From positions 1-39,585 of the forward strand of contig CAINOC010000025.1 of NCBI GenBank assembly GCA_903851385.1: a stretch of DNA of 39,585 nucleotides. The letters run 5' to 3'. Of the stretch, positions 1 through 7,946 are shown piece after piece. Under the pieces are notes generated by a model. It did no database searches and was not told the DNA's origin. It saw nothing but the letters and a program-made list of their open reading frames with translations. Made by a program: the position numbers and the translations under genes. Source of the stretch: an uncultured Chlorobiaceae bacterium. Its GTDB lineage: Bacteria > Bacteroidota > Chlorobiia > Chlorobiales > Chlorobiaceae. The first letter of the stretch is position 1. Each line of letters starts with the position of its first letter.

Positions 1-136
1 AATGTAGAGGTAAAGAGTGTGCTGTCTTTACTGGGTACAGCAATGTGCTTTTGCGAGGCTTGAGCCCAGTACGGTGAAAGTCGTACGCTGGGTTCTTAGG
101 GGACGGTGGCGCAGTAATGCGCCGCTGTTACCCGAT
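1..136 (+). mobile_element. Group II intron, 3' end (domains V and VI)
   Basis: Positions 62-95 fold into a textbook 34-nt group II intron domain V. An 8-bp basal helix starts with GAGC and so contains the AGC catalytic triad. It is followed by a 2-nt CG bulge on the 3' side and an upper helix capped by a GAAA tetraloop. Positions 99-133 form a second long hairpin (loop GTAA) with an unpaired A near its 3' base, as expected for domain VI and its branch-point adenosine. The intron should end at about 136 (...CCCGAT). Bases 1-61 would be the link from domain IV. The reverse-transcriptase ORF, if present, lies left of the window. The element reads on the plus strand and ends 40 bp from the brnA stop codon. 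Confidence 0.88.
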
Positions 137-175
137 TATAGCGCACGCTTGTGCTGACATGCTTAATTTAGATGC

Positions 176-517
176 TCAGAATTTGGATTTCAGATCGCGG
201 AGCAATCGTTGATCGACATACGAGCGCAAGACGGCGTTGATTTTTGTCTGATAACCTTTGCCCTCATTACGGAAAAATTCCAGAACATCATTGTCAACGC
301 GCATATTGAGGACCGCCTTCGGCTGCGGCAGTTCTGTAGTGACTGTAGACCAATCAACCACCATGCCCGCTTCGTCTGGATCGGAAGCAATAGCCGCTTC
401 AATCTCCGCATCGGTCATAGCGGCAGCCCGCGCCCAGTCACTCTCATCCTCTCCACGCTCCTGCATTTCACGTAATTCTTTATCCGTGTATGAGACGATG
501 CGCCCTTTCTTCTCCAT
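176..517 (-). CDS. brnA: BrnA-type antitoxin
   Basis: This 113-residue protein has the layout of BrnA antitoxins: an acidic, flexible N-terminal half that would cover the toxin, and a C-terminal ribbon-helix-helix-like DNA-binding segment (about residues 68-105, with LNMRVDNDVLEFFRNEG followed by a YQTKINAVLRSYV helix). It lies directly downstream of a BrnT-family toxin gene and overlaps it by 38 bp, the usual toxin-first order of this family. Family knowledge says BrnA neutralises BrnT and the complex represses its own promoter. The long overlap leaves some doubt about the exact start; a second Met lies 17 residues further in. Confidence 0.88.
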   Translation of the reverse strand: MEKKGRIVSYTDKELREMQERGEDESDWARAAAMTDAEIEAAIASDPDEAGMVVDWSTVTTELPQPKAVLNMRVDNDVLEFFRNEGKGYQTKINAVLRSYVDQRLLRDLKSKF

Positions 518-746
518 GTCGTGCCCTCCTGAATGATATAATTCTGCGTTTTTCTTCTCGCCATGTCCAAATAACTGTAAAAAATTTCCCGTCGATTATG
601 GCAGTCGTTACATACCGAACCTCAAAGGGATAATCTGACTGAACGGTGATGGTCTTCCGTCCATCAAAAAGCAATCGAGCAACTCTAAAATCCAGCCTAT
701 GCTTTGCAATGTTCAGTATCCGCTTGCCATCGTCCCATGCAAACAT
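480..746 (-). CDS. brnT: BrnT-type ribonuclease toxin (DUF497)
   Basis: The 88-residue protein has the hallmarks of BrnT (RelE-like fold). The N-terminal FAWDDGKRILNIAKHRLDF matches the family's F-W-D-x-x-K-x-x-x-N-x-x-K-H signature. The end matches the R-I-I-S-x-R-R-A-x-x-x-E-R motif (RRIISFRRARHGEERAHR). Length is normal, so the toxin appears intact. BrnT toxins are known to cleave RNA and stop translation. The gene is the first of a two-gene minus-strand operon with brnA. An AT-rich stretch at about 740-790 would hold the promoter. Confidence 0.92.
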   Translation of the reverse strand: MFAWDDGKRILNIAKHRLDFRVARLLFDGRKTITVQSDYPFEVRYVTTAIIDGKFFTVIWTWREEKRRIISFRRARHGEERAHRLIHG

Positions 747-826
747 TTTTTACAGTCTACACAATTAGTATATACATTACAAGGGAAATCCATTCTTATG
801 CAGACTTTTCTTTTTCCTGTTATCCT

Positions 827-1153
827 TTAACTGCCCAAACGTTCGGAGGCTGTTGAAAGTAAAGTCAACAGATCGTCAAGCCCTGGATCAAAGAAATCAG
901 GCAGACAGGGCTCACACTGGTCTCTTAATGAGTTATCCTGAGATTTTTCGAAAAGAGAGCGAATAATGTTGGTTTGCTGTATCTCCCTTTCATAAAACAG
1001 GTTCAGCAATTCCTTGTAGTCAACTATCAGTGCTTGTAGATGGGCAAGAAAGCGTTTCATATCTTCAGAACGTCCGGGGTGATTGTCGATATAACAATTC
1101 AGGATCTCGGCCGTGATAGAAAGATGACTATTCGTGAAAGTAGAAGTTTGCAT
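827..1153 (-). CDS. Hypothetical protein, 108 aa
   Basis: I do not recognise this 108-residue protein. It is mostly helical in appearance (a long amphipathic stretch around residues 20-70), has no signal peptide or membrane segment, and carries two close cysteines (CEPC) near residue 80. The only support is an open frame of fair length, plausible amino-acid composition and the lack of any better gene on either strand. It sits between the BrnTA pair and a broken antitoxin gene, so it belongs to an accessory region. It could be a lineage-specific orphan. Confidence 0.45.
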   Translation of the reverse strand: MQTSTFTNSHLSITAEILNCYIDNHPGRSEDMKRFLAHLQALIVDYKELLNLFYEREIQQTNIIRSLFEKSQDNSLRDQCEPCLPDFFDPGLDDLLTLLSTASERLGS

Positions 1154-1302
1154 GCGTGCACAATATTTAGTTGAAAAAATAATGTAAAAACATAGTAATC
1201 ATATTTGAGCACTCCCCCTATTTATTATTCGATTATTTTGATTACGTGCATTGGCAACTATAGATATGTGAATGCTCAGGATTTGGTGACATTTGATCAA
1301 TG

Positions 1303-1320
1303 CGTACGAAAATACGTACG
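1303..1320. promoter_or_regulatory. Paired CGTACG palindromes, candidate antitoxin operator
   Basis: Two identical CGTACG palindromes (1303-1308 and 1315-1320) are separated by six A/T-rich bases, so they repeat with 12-bp spacing. They end 23 bp before the start of the broken yefM/phd-like gene. Autoregulated antitoxins of this family bind short palindromes at this place. The operator role is inferred from position and symmetry only. Confidence 0.45.
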
Positions 1321-1343
1321 TTATAGAAAAATGAGGAAACACT

Positions 1344-1532
1344 ATGACAACAACGACTATCACTGTAACGGGCGCTCGGGCTATGCTTTACAAGCTTATT
1401 GATGAGACCGTCAGTTCGCATAAACCTGTCGTCATAAAAGGGAAAAGAGGAAATGCGGTACTTTTGTCGGAAAGTGACTGAAATGCAATTTCAGAAACTT
1501 TGCATCTTGTGTCTCTTCCGGGTATGAGGGAA
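1344..1532 (+). pseudogene. YefM/Phd-family antitoxin, broken by a nonsense codon
   Basis: An ATG at 1344, with AGGAAA just upstream, opens a frame that reads as a Phd/YefM antitoxin N-terminus (ITVTGARAMLYKLIDETV, then KPVVIKGKRGNAVLLSESD). The frame stops at a TGA (1479-1481) exactly where family members have Trp (L-x-S-x-x-D-W). Reading through it, the same frame continues with the expected NAISETLHLVSLPGMRE. Homology then ends abruptly at a tandem repeat near 1533. The gene is therefore both nonsense-mutated and cut short, and no partner toxin follows. The 45-residue product could still contain the DNA-binding half. Confidence 0.75.
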
Positions 1533-1573
1533 GCAGTGGGCAGTGGGCAGTTGGCGGTGAGCAGTTGGCAGTG
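1533..1573. repeat. Short tandem repeat, GCAGTGG/GCAGTTGG units
   Basis: Imperfect 7-8-base units (GCAGTGG, GCAGTGG, GCAGTTGG, then GCAGTTGG again) run head to tail and replace the end of the yefM-like gene. The same words recur at 21285-21306, downstream of dsrP, so this is a dispersed simple repeat of this genome. From 1574 to 1699 I see no gene. A symmetric stretch near 1642-1663 (TATGG ... CCATA) may be another small repeat. Confidence 0.6.
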
Positions 1574-1699
1574 AACTCAGTGCAGGGATGTTGTCAAAGT
1601 GAGGAATCAATATTATTAATTGCCGGGATTAGGAAGAGGACTTATGGACCCCATAGGGCCCATAACACTGGCCTGCCAACGGGGCTCAGCTTTTGGGGA

Positions 1700-3481
1700 T
1701 CATATCTGGTAGTCGATGATGATTTCCTTCGTTTTCAGCATATTGGCCACTTCGGTTACGGCGTCGGCCACGTTTATGCCAGCGGGGAGGTGGAGGTCGG
1801 GCTGTAAGCGGGAAAAGCTGTTTTCACCAACATTAATGACAAGAATATCACTGGGTTCGTTCAGCTGCTTGAGAGTTTCGATGTCGTAATCGTCGGCATC
1901 ATCGATGGTGGTTATGAAAATAAGACCCGCATCAGTAATTATACGGGCAAGCTCACCGATTCGCCTCAGCCTTTCGCCTGCGTTATCAACAGTGTACCCT
2001 AAATCCGCATCAAGACCACGATCAATATTGGCTACGCCAAGGTAATACGCCTTCAGGCTGTTGCTGAACAATCCCTGTTCGAGAGCTTTAGCTATAGAGC
2101 GTTTGCCTGTGCCGCCCACTCCGGTAAAGACAATAAACTTAGAACGGTGTCCGTTGGCAAGCTCCCTTTCTTCAGCTTTGATCAGTCCTTTTTCCCAGTT
2201 GTTTTCACGCTCCCGGATATGGCGCTGGAGCAGGGTTTCATCGGCTGAAAGGTTCTCGATGACTATGCCGCCCCCGGCAATTTCATAATTATCAACGATG
2301 ACAAACCGTCCGGTGGTCTCACTTGCGGAAGCTGGATCAAACGCAATAGGACGGGATGTTTCGAGAATGCACTCTCCTACATCGCGGCAATCAAGCTGGA
2401 GCTTGTTATTACTGTAACTCAGATCCGAAGCATCAAGGGTATTGCAGATTTCGGCGAGTTTGACTGATGCGCGTGCTGATCCGATTTTAAGCTTGTACTC
2501 CTTCTGCATGATCATGGGGGCTCTGCCTACCCAGAAAATATTCACCCTGAAACGAGTGCCGACTTCAGGCAAAGGTTCAGAGGGTTTGACCATGAGTTCG
2601 CCGGGACGTATATAGATTTGTGTGGTGAGGGTAAATCCCAATGCATCACCAGTTGTGGCAATGTGTTTCGGGGTGGTATTGAACGACTCTACTGTCTTTA
2701 TAGCGGACTGCTTCCCTGAGGGCAAAAAAAGCACTTCGTCACCAACACTGACCGAACCGGCGGCAACCGAGCCTGCTACAATTCTGCGGTCATCATTCTG
2801 GCGGGTAAACTTGTAGATATCCTGGACAGGGAAACGGAACGGTTTGTCCTGAAGCTGCTTGTCGCTGGTGAACCGGTCGAGCTGCTGAAGAACATTAGCC
2901 CCCTTGTACCAGGGCATGCGTTCAGAAAGAGTTGCGATATTGTCGCCTTCACGGGCACTGACAGGAATAAAGCTGACAGGATTCACCTTGATCTGGGCGA
3001 GGAACTCCGAATAGTCGGCTTTAAGCTTTTCGAAAACATCCTGGCTGAAATCGACAAGGTCCATTTTGTTGACGAGCACGGTAACCTGCTTTACACCAAG
3101 CATGGAGACCATCTGGCCATGACGCTTTGAGTTTTCCTTGATGCCTTCATCCACGTCAATAACAAGCAGGGCTGATTCTGCCCTGGATGCGCCGGTGATC
3201 ATATTTTTAAGAAACTCAATATGACCGGGAGCATCGATAATGATGTAGTCGCGTGCGGCTGTTTTAAAGAAACACCTTGCCATATCAATGGTGATGCCCT
3301 GTGACTGCTCATCCTTGAGCGCGTCAAGGAGAAAAGCATATTCGAAGGGTTTTGAGTTCTTCCGGCAGTTCTCTTTTACTGATTCAAGCTTGCCCTGTGG
3401 CAGTGTTCCTGTGTCTGCCAGAAGCCGGCCAATTACGGTGCTTTTGCCGTGATCAACGTGACCGACAATAACTATATTCAT
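1700..3481 (-). CDS. cysN: Sulfate adenylyltransferase GTPase subunit CysN with degenerate APS-kinase-like domain
   Basis: The start chosen is the ATG at 3481 (GGACGAG five bases upstream), giving 593 residues; an upstream ATG would add 18. The GTPase signatures of CysN are intact: GHVDHGKS (7-14), DAPGH (83-87) and NKMD (138-141), followed by EF-Tu-like beta-barrel domains to about 415. With CysD it would couple GTP hydrolysis to APS formation from sulfate and ATP. Residues 448-593 align with APS kinase (CysC), but the P-loop reads GVGGTGKRS (no Ser/Thr after Lys) and the DGDN motif reads GVAN (482-485). The kinase domain is probably inactive. It is the last gene of the operon, 95 bp after cysD. 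Confidence 0.93.
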   Translation of the reverse strand: MNIVIVGHVDHGKSTVIGRLLADTGTLPQGKLESVKENCRKNSKPFEYAFLLDALKDEQSQGITIDMARCFFKTAARDYIIIDAPGHIEFLKNMITGASRAESALLVIDVDEGIKENSKRHGQMVSMLGVKQVTVLVNKMDLVDFSQDVFEKLKADYSEFLAQIKVNPVSFIPVSAREGDNIATLSERMPWYKGANVLQQLDRFTSDKQLQDKPFRFPVQDIYKFTRQNDDRRIVAGSVAAGSVSVGDEVLFLPSGKQSAIKTVESFNTTPKHIATTGDALGFTLTTQIYIRPGELMVKPSEPLPEVGTRFRVNIFWVGRAPMIMQKEYKLKIGSARASVKLAEICNTLDASDLSYSNNKLQLDCRDVGECILETSRPIAFDPASASETTGRFVIVDNYEIAGGGIVIENLSADETLLQRHIRERENNWEKGLIKAEERELANGHRSKFIVFTGVGGTGKRSIAKALEQGLFSNSLKAYYLGVANIDRGLDADLGYTVDNAGERLRRIGELARIITDAGLIFITTIDDADDYDIETLKQLNEPSDILVINVGENSFSRLQPDLHLPAGINVADAVTEVANMLKTKEIIIDYQI

Positions 3482-3576
3482 TTGCGCTCGTCCATGCATC
3501 ATACCAATGGGAAATAATAATTTTCGATTCTGCACTGTTTTGTTGGGGTTCAGGAATCACCCCAACCTACAGCCTG

Positions 3577-4455
3577 TTACATGTAGCCGTCGCGACGGAG
3601 GGTTTCAAGGCCGCCATCTTCACTGTCCTGAGCACGCCCTGAGCGCTCGGCGATATTGGAAAGCCTGCCGCTTTTTAGTTCGTCGATGATCTCAGGGACG
3701 GTTTGCGACGCCGAATCAACAGGATTTGTGCAGGGGTAACAGCCAAGTGAGCGGTACCTTGTGCCACTGCCCTGATTAAAATAGAGCGACACCACAGGTA
3801 TCTTTTCTCTTTCGATATATTCCCAGATGTTCAGCTCGGTCCAGTCGAGCAGAGGGTGAATGCGTACATGCGTTCCCGGAGAAAAATCGGTCTTGAACTG
3901 GTTCCAGAACTCGGGGGGCTGGTCGCCGACATCCCAGACGTTATCCTTGTCCCTGGGTGAAAAATACCTCTCCTTCGAACGGCTCCCCTCTTCGTCAGCC
4001 CTGACGCCGACTATAACACCAGTATAGGGTTCCTTGCCCTCATCGGGCACATAGCGCTTAAGCCCATGGTCCATGCGGTAACGAGGCAACTCACCGGAAA
4101 GAGTGTGCTTTAATGCTTCGCTTTTCAAGTATTTGCAGCAGGTGATGCGATCGGTGTTGCCGTCAGGAAAGGTGAGCTTGCTCTCAAGCGCTTCGCGGTT
4201 TTCGCCGTATATCATGTTCAGGTTCCACTCAAGCGCAATCCTGTCACGATACGTAATCATTTCAGGGATCTTGTAGTGCGTGTCGATGTGCACCAGCGGT
4301 ATAGGAACATGGCCGAAAAATGCTTTACGGGCAAGCCAGAGCATGACGGTGCTGTCTTTGCCGATTGACCAAAGCATGCAGAGGCTTTTAAATTCGCGGT
4401 AGGCTTCCCTGAGGATATAGACGCTTTGAGCTTCGAGTTTGTCGAGATGATCCAT
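3577..4455 (-). CDS. cysD: Sulfate adenylyltransferase subunit 2, CysD
   Basis: This 292-residue protein matches CysD over its whole length. It has the PP-loop [10 protein letters not shown] of the adenylyl-transfer site, the following LARKAFFG segment, [11 protein letters not shown], the charged [14 protein letters not shown] loop, and a C-terminal [21 protein letters not shown]-like tail typical of the family. It forms APS from ATP and sulfate in the cytoplasm, driven by the CysN GTPase encoded just downstream. It lies 15 bp after the APS reductase gene in the same minus-strand operon. Its presence in a sulfide-oxidising phototroph points to growth on sulfate as sulfur source when sulfide is absent. 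Confidence 0.95.
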   Translation of the reverse strand: MDHLDKLEAQSVYILREAYREFKSLCMLWSIGKDSTVMLWLARKAFFGHVPIPLVHIDTHYKIPEMITYRDRIALEWNLNMIYGENREALESKLTFPDGNTDRITCCKYLKSEALKHTLSGELPRYRMDHGLKRYVPDEGKEPYTGVIVGVRADEEGSRSKERYFSPRDKDNVWDVGDQPPEFWNQFKTDFSPGTHVRIHPLLDWTELNIWEYIEREKIPVVSLYFNQGSGTRYRSLGCYPCTNPVDSASQTVPEIIDELKSGRLSNIAERSGRAQDSEDGGLETLRRDGYM

Positions 4456-4470
4456 TCTTTCAAAATAAAG

Positions 4471-5184
4471 TTACTTATGTTCACGGTGCAGGCCGCACTC
4501 GCGATGTTCGGCAATCTCCCACCACCAGCGTCCTGCGCGGATATCCTCTCCCGGTTTGACAGCCCTGGTGCAAGGTGCACAGCCTATGCTTGGGTACCCG
4601 CTGTCATGAAGAGCGTTAAAGGGAACTGAGTTGGTTTTGATATAGTCCCATACCCAGGCTTCAGAGACTTCCGCCAAGGGGTTGATTTTGAAAAGCCCGA
4701 ACGCCGCGTCCCACTCAACGGGAGCAACGGCGGTTCTGGTGACAGACTGCTCTCGGCGTAGACCACAAATCCATGCTTTCAGTGTCGAAAGTTTTTTGGT
4801 AAGCGGCTGCACCTTGCGAATGCGGCAGCACTCCCGGCGAAGTTCAACACTTTCGTAAAAAAGGTTTGCCCCATGGCTGGTCACCATTGCCTCAACAGCA
4901 GAGGTTTCGGGAAACAGCACCTCTATCTGTATACCATAATGCGTCCTTGTTGCATCCAGAACATCGTAAGTTTCCTGGGGCAATCGTCCTGTATCAAGCG
5001 TAAAAACAGGCACCTGCAGCTTTTCGTGGTGCAGGATATGGGTAATGACCTGATCTTCGGCACCAAAACTTGATGCAAGTGCCGTTGATCCGACACCAAA
5101 ATATGCAACAGCACGTCGAATAATCTCTTCCGGGGATTTACCAGACAGTTCCAAACTTAGTTGTTCAACCGTTTCCCTCTTCAT
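4471..5184 (-). CDS. cysH: Assimilatory APS reductase (Fe-S type CysH)
   Basis: The 237-residue protein has the PAPS/APS-reductase fold (SSFGAEDQVITHIL near 38-51, LDTGRLP near 63-69) and the catalytic ECGLH motif (229-233). It also has a CC pair (119-120) and a CAPC pair (202-205). The CC plus CxxC pattern binds a [4Fe-4S] cluster and marks enzymes that reduce APS rather than PAPS. That fits the missing APS-kinase function in the neighbouring CysN. Reductant is expected to be thioredoxin-like. The gene overlaps the sulfite reductase gene by four bases (ATGA), so translation is likely coupled. Confidence 0.94.
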   Translation of the reverse strand: MKRETVEQLSLELSGKSPEEIIRRAVAYFGVGSTALASSFGAEDQVITHILHHEKLQVPVFTLDTGRLPQETYDVLDATRTHYGIQIEVLFPETSAVEAMVTSHGANLFYESVELRRECCRIRKVQPLTKKLSTLKAWICGLRREQSVTRTAVAPVEWDAAFGLFKINPLAEVSEAWVWDYIKTNSVPFNALHDSGYPSIGCAPCTRAVKPGEDIRAGRWWWEIAEHRECGLHREHK

Positions 5185-6056
5185 ATGCCAAGAATTTCAT
5201 TTTTTACTGTTGCAAGCCCAATGCGGTCGATCATGTGACCGAAACGCTCTTTTGAGCGTGCATTATTCCTGTAAAAGGTTACTGCTTTTTCAATAAGCAG
5301 ATAGAGTTCATCCTCACTCACCACCATTTTTTTCAGAATAGAGGCAAAACGGGGTACTCTTCCCATGGTTCCACCGATAAAAAGAGTATAACCCTTCCTG
5401 CCCACAACCCATGCTTTGTCGCTGCACTGTGACGTACAGATGTTGCAATTGATGCACTTTTCCTGATCGGAGATATAGCTGTATCCATCATTATTCTTTT
5501 TACGCTCAATTGCATTAACCGGGCAGAGCGAAATGCATAAACCGCAGTCGCTGCAGGTCGACGATACCCATTCAGGCTCTATGGCACCCCGGACACCGAT
5601 ATCGTTTTCATTTGCCTTGGTACAGTTGTTAGCGCAGCCCGTTACCGACATCTTGAATTTCGAGGGTGTGTCCTTTTTGAAATATTTCGAATCAAGTTCC
5701 TTTGCAATCTTCTTTGTATCAAAAACACCCATGCGGCAGGTTTCTGACCCCGGACAGCCAACAATCACACGAACCCGAGGGCCACATGAGCCTAACTCAA
5801 CGCCTCCCTGCTGCAGAGCAAGTTCCGCATTTTCAAGGTTATCGCGATGAACGTAATGGATTTCAACCCCCTGACGCGTTGAAAGATGGACACTCCCCCG
5901 TCCGTATTGTTCTGCAACCCCTGCAATACATGACAGTTGCGATGCTGTAAGGTCGCCGGCAACAGCCTTAAGACGCAACACATAATAACCAGGCTGCTTC
6001 TGGCCCATCATGCCTACCTTGCTCACAGGCGCTATATAAGGCTCTTGTACCTGCAT
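5181..6056 (-). CDS. Compact siroheme sulfite reductase with built-in 2x[4Fe-4S] ferredoxin domain
   Basis: At 291 residues this is much smaller than CysI and resembles the short AsrC or archaeal-type sulfite reductases. The siroheme-[4Fe-4S] ligands are visible as C101-x5-C107 and C141-x3-C145. An inserted bacterial ferredoxin domain has C168/C171/C174/C178 and C201/C204/C207/C211. It would reduce sulfite from APS reductase to sulfide, taking electrons from ferredoxin. It is the first gene of the cys operon, so the promoter should lie in 6057-6200. A dissimilatory role is unlikely because DsrAB is encoded separately nearby. The physiological direction is inferred from the operon. Confidence 0.88.
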   Translation of the reverse strand: MQVQEPYIAPVSKVGMMGQKQPGYYVLRLKAVAGDLTASQLSCIAGVAEQYGRGSVHLSTRQGVEIHYVHRDNLENAELALQQGGVELGSCGPRVRVIVGCPGSETCRMGVFDTKKIAKELDSKYFKKDTPSKFKMSVTGCANNCTKANENDIGVRGAIEPEWVSSTCSDCGLCISLCPVNAIERKKNNDGYSYISDQEKCINCNICTSQCSDKAWVVGRKGYTLFIGGTMGRVPRFASILKKMVVSEDELYLLIEKAVTFYRNNARSKERFGHMIDRIGLATVKNEILGI

Positions 6057-6717
6057 ACTCTTATCGTTCTATGTTTCTTAAAATATCACTCGAGGATTCG
6101 AACTGGTAATTCATCGTCTTATTGCATATCACTCACCCGAAGATCCACTCTCTTGTACCTGCTTTCGTACAAGCGGGAGTATTATTAACAATTGCTAATA
6201 AACCCTTATCTCTTCATAATATCCAAGCATCTACCCTATAAATACCATAAATATGGTATACGGAATGAGGCATTCCGGGTAGCCTGTTTCAGGTAAAAAT
6301 GCAGCTATACATCTATAAGAAAATGAGTTAGCTCAATATTAGCAGTTTTCTTTAACGCAAACATTGATGGAAAGAATTGCTTGTATTTCAATATGACGTT
6401 ATGTATACTTAACAATTGTAACGGCATATAGGCATATAGGAATTCAAATGGATGTAAATTCATATGTTTGCCGATGATACAAGAATAAGACCCGTCTATT
6501 GATACCCGAAGTTTTTAGCCTGTACCATCTATGCAGTGGTGGTATTACTGTTACGTTCGATAAGATTTTTTCCCAAGAGAGATTTAACACCTTGCTGAAA
6601 TACCAGCATCTTTACCCGATAACGGTTGGGACAACGACATGCGTTGCGTTGTTATCAGGTTACTTTTTTCCTTGAGTGCACTTCATCTTAATAATTCGGA
6701 ACAAAGGAGGTTGGATA
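6057..6717. promoter_or_regulatory. Divergent intergenic region with three inverted repeats
   Basis: This 660-bp gene-free region drives the cys operon leftwards and the SQR-dsrN genes rightwards. It contains CTTGTAC-N8-GTACAAG (6152-6173), lying about 100 bp upstream of the sulfite reductase start. It also contains ATACCA-N6-TGGTAT (6242-6259), followed directly by CGGAAT-N5-ATTCCG (6261-6277). All three are perfect inverted repeats. The adjacent pair could be tandem operators or hairpins. A sulfur-responsive role is inferred from the neighbours. I see no RNA gene or riboswitch I can name. Confidence 0.45.
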
Positions 6718-7944
6718 ATGTCAAAAAAAATAGTCGTGTTAGGTGGTGGTACCGGCGGAACAATCGTCGCCAATAACCTCAGGAGACACTTACCAAAGGA
6801 TTGGGAAATCACATTGATCGATCGTGATGACCGGCATATCTATCAACCAGGAATGCTCTTTGTCCCTTTCGGGATTCAAAAGGCAAATACACTTGTCCGA
6901 TCAAGGAAAAAATATATCCTGCCTGACGTTAATTTTGTGATTGATGAAATCACTCATATTGATCCGGATAAAAAGGAAGTAAAAACCAAAAAACATAAAT
7001 TTTCATATGATTTTCTCGTCATCAGCACTGGATGCAAGGTAGTGCCTGAAGAGAATGATGGTCTGATGGAGGCGTGGGGCAAGAATGCCTTCTCGTTTTA
7101 TACGATTGAGGGCGCTGAAATGCTGCACAAGAAACTTAAAGAGTTTGATGGCGGTAAACTGGTGATGAATATCGCCGAACTTCCCTTCAAATGCCCGGTA
7201 GCACCTATTGAGTTTGTCTTTCTGGCTGACTGGTACTTCAAGAATAGAGGCATCAGACACAAAACTGAGATCGAATTTGTTACCCCTCTTCCTGGTGCTT
7301 TTACGAAACCAAAGGCTTCGGCGGTTTTTATTGAGTCAGCCAAAAGCAAGAACATTAAAATAACGACCAGCTTCGAGCTCAATGCCGTCAATGGAAAAGA
7401 GAAGTATATAGAATCGATAAAGGGCGACAAGGTATCATTTGATACGTTAGTCGTCGTACCGTCAACCATCGGTGACAAGGTTATCAGTGATTCAGGTATG
7501 GACGATGGAATCGGCTATGTACCAACTCACCACAATACTCTTAAGGCTCTCAAGCATGATGGGATCTATGTGATTGGCGATGCAACAAATGTACCCACAT
7601 CCAAGGCCGGCTCGGTTGCCCATTATGAAGCTGATGTCGTGGTTTTCAATATCATGTCTGAAATACATGGTGTCAAGCCTGAGGAGATATATGATGGCCA
7701 TTCAACCTGTTTCATCGTTTATTCGAAGGGGACATCCTCGCTCATCGACTTCAACTATAAAATAGAGCCATTACATGGCATGTTTCCTGCCCCTAAATTC
7801 GGGCCATTCAGCCTGCTGAAGGAAACCAAAATGAACTGGTATGGCAAGCTTGGCTTTGAATGGCTCTACTGGAATGTTCTCCTTGCTGGCCGTCATCTTG
7901 GTGCGCCTCCAACCCTTGTCATGGCTGGAAAGGAAGTCGGGTAG
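6718..7944 (+). CDS. sqr: Sulfide:quinone oxidoreductase family flavoprotein
   Basis: The ATG at 6718 has a strong AAAGGAGG site, giving 408 residues. The N-terminus is an FAD-binding GGGTGG loop (VVLGGGTGGTIVANN), and a second dinucleotide motif ends in VIGDAT (285-290). The three cysteines that define SQR catalysis are present: C106 (STGCKVVPE), C159 (PFKCPVAP) and C331 (STCFI). The C-terminus is aromatic and amphipathic, as needed for peripheral membrane binding next to quinone. SQR oxidises sulfide to sulfur or polysulfide and feeds electrons to the quinone pool. The gene is directly coupled to dsrN, which links it to the sulfur globule oxidation genes downstream. The SQR subtype cannot be fixed by eye. 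Confidence 0.85.
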   Translation: MSKKIVVLGGGTGGTIVANNLRRHLPKDWEITLIDRDDRHIYQPGMLFVPFGIQKANTLVRSRKKYILPDVNFVIDEITHIDPDKKEVKTKKHKFSYDFLVISTGCKVVPEENDGLMEAWGKNAFSFYTIEGAEMLHKKLKEFDGGKLVMNIAELPFKCPVAPIEFVFLADWYFKNRGIRHKTEIEFVTPLPGAFTKPKASAVFIESAKSKNIKITTSFELNAVNGKEKYIESIKGDKVSFDTLVVVPSTIGDKVISDSGMDDGIGYVPTHHNTLKALKHDGIYVIGDATNVPTSKAGSVAHYEADVVVFNIMSEIHGVKPEEIYDGHSTCFIVYSKGTSSLIDFNYKIEPLHGMFPAPKFGPFSLLKETKMNWYGKLGFEWLYWNVLLAGRHLGAPPTLVMAGKEVG

Positions 7945-7946
7945 GA

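Noticed and set aside
1205-1402. 65-residue ORF on the plus strand
   Set aside because: It overlaps the candidate operator and the yefM-like frame and has no family-like sequence; the yefM-like frame explains the region better.
7098-7478. 126-residue antisense ORF in sqr
   Set aside because: Shadow of a well-conserved gene; no coding signature of its own.
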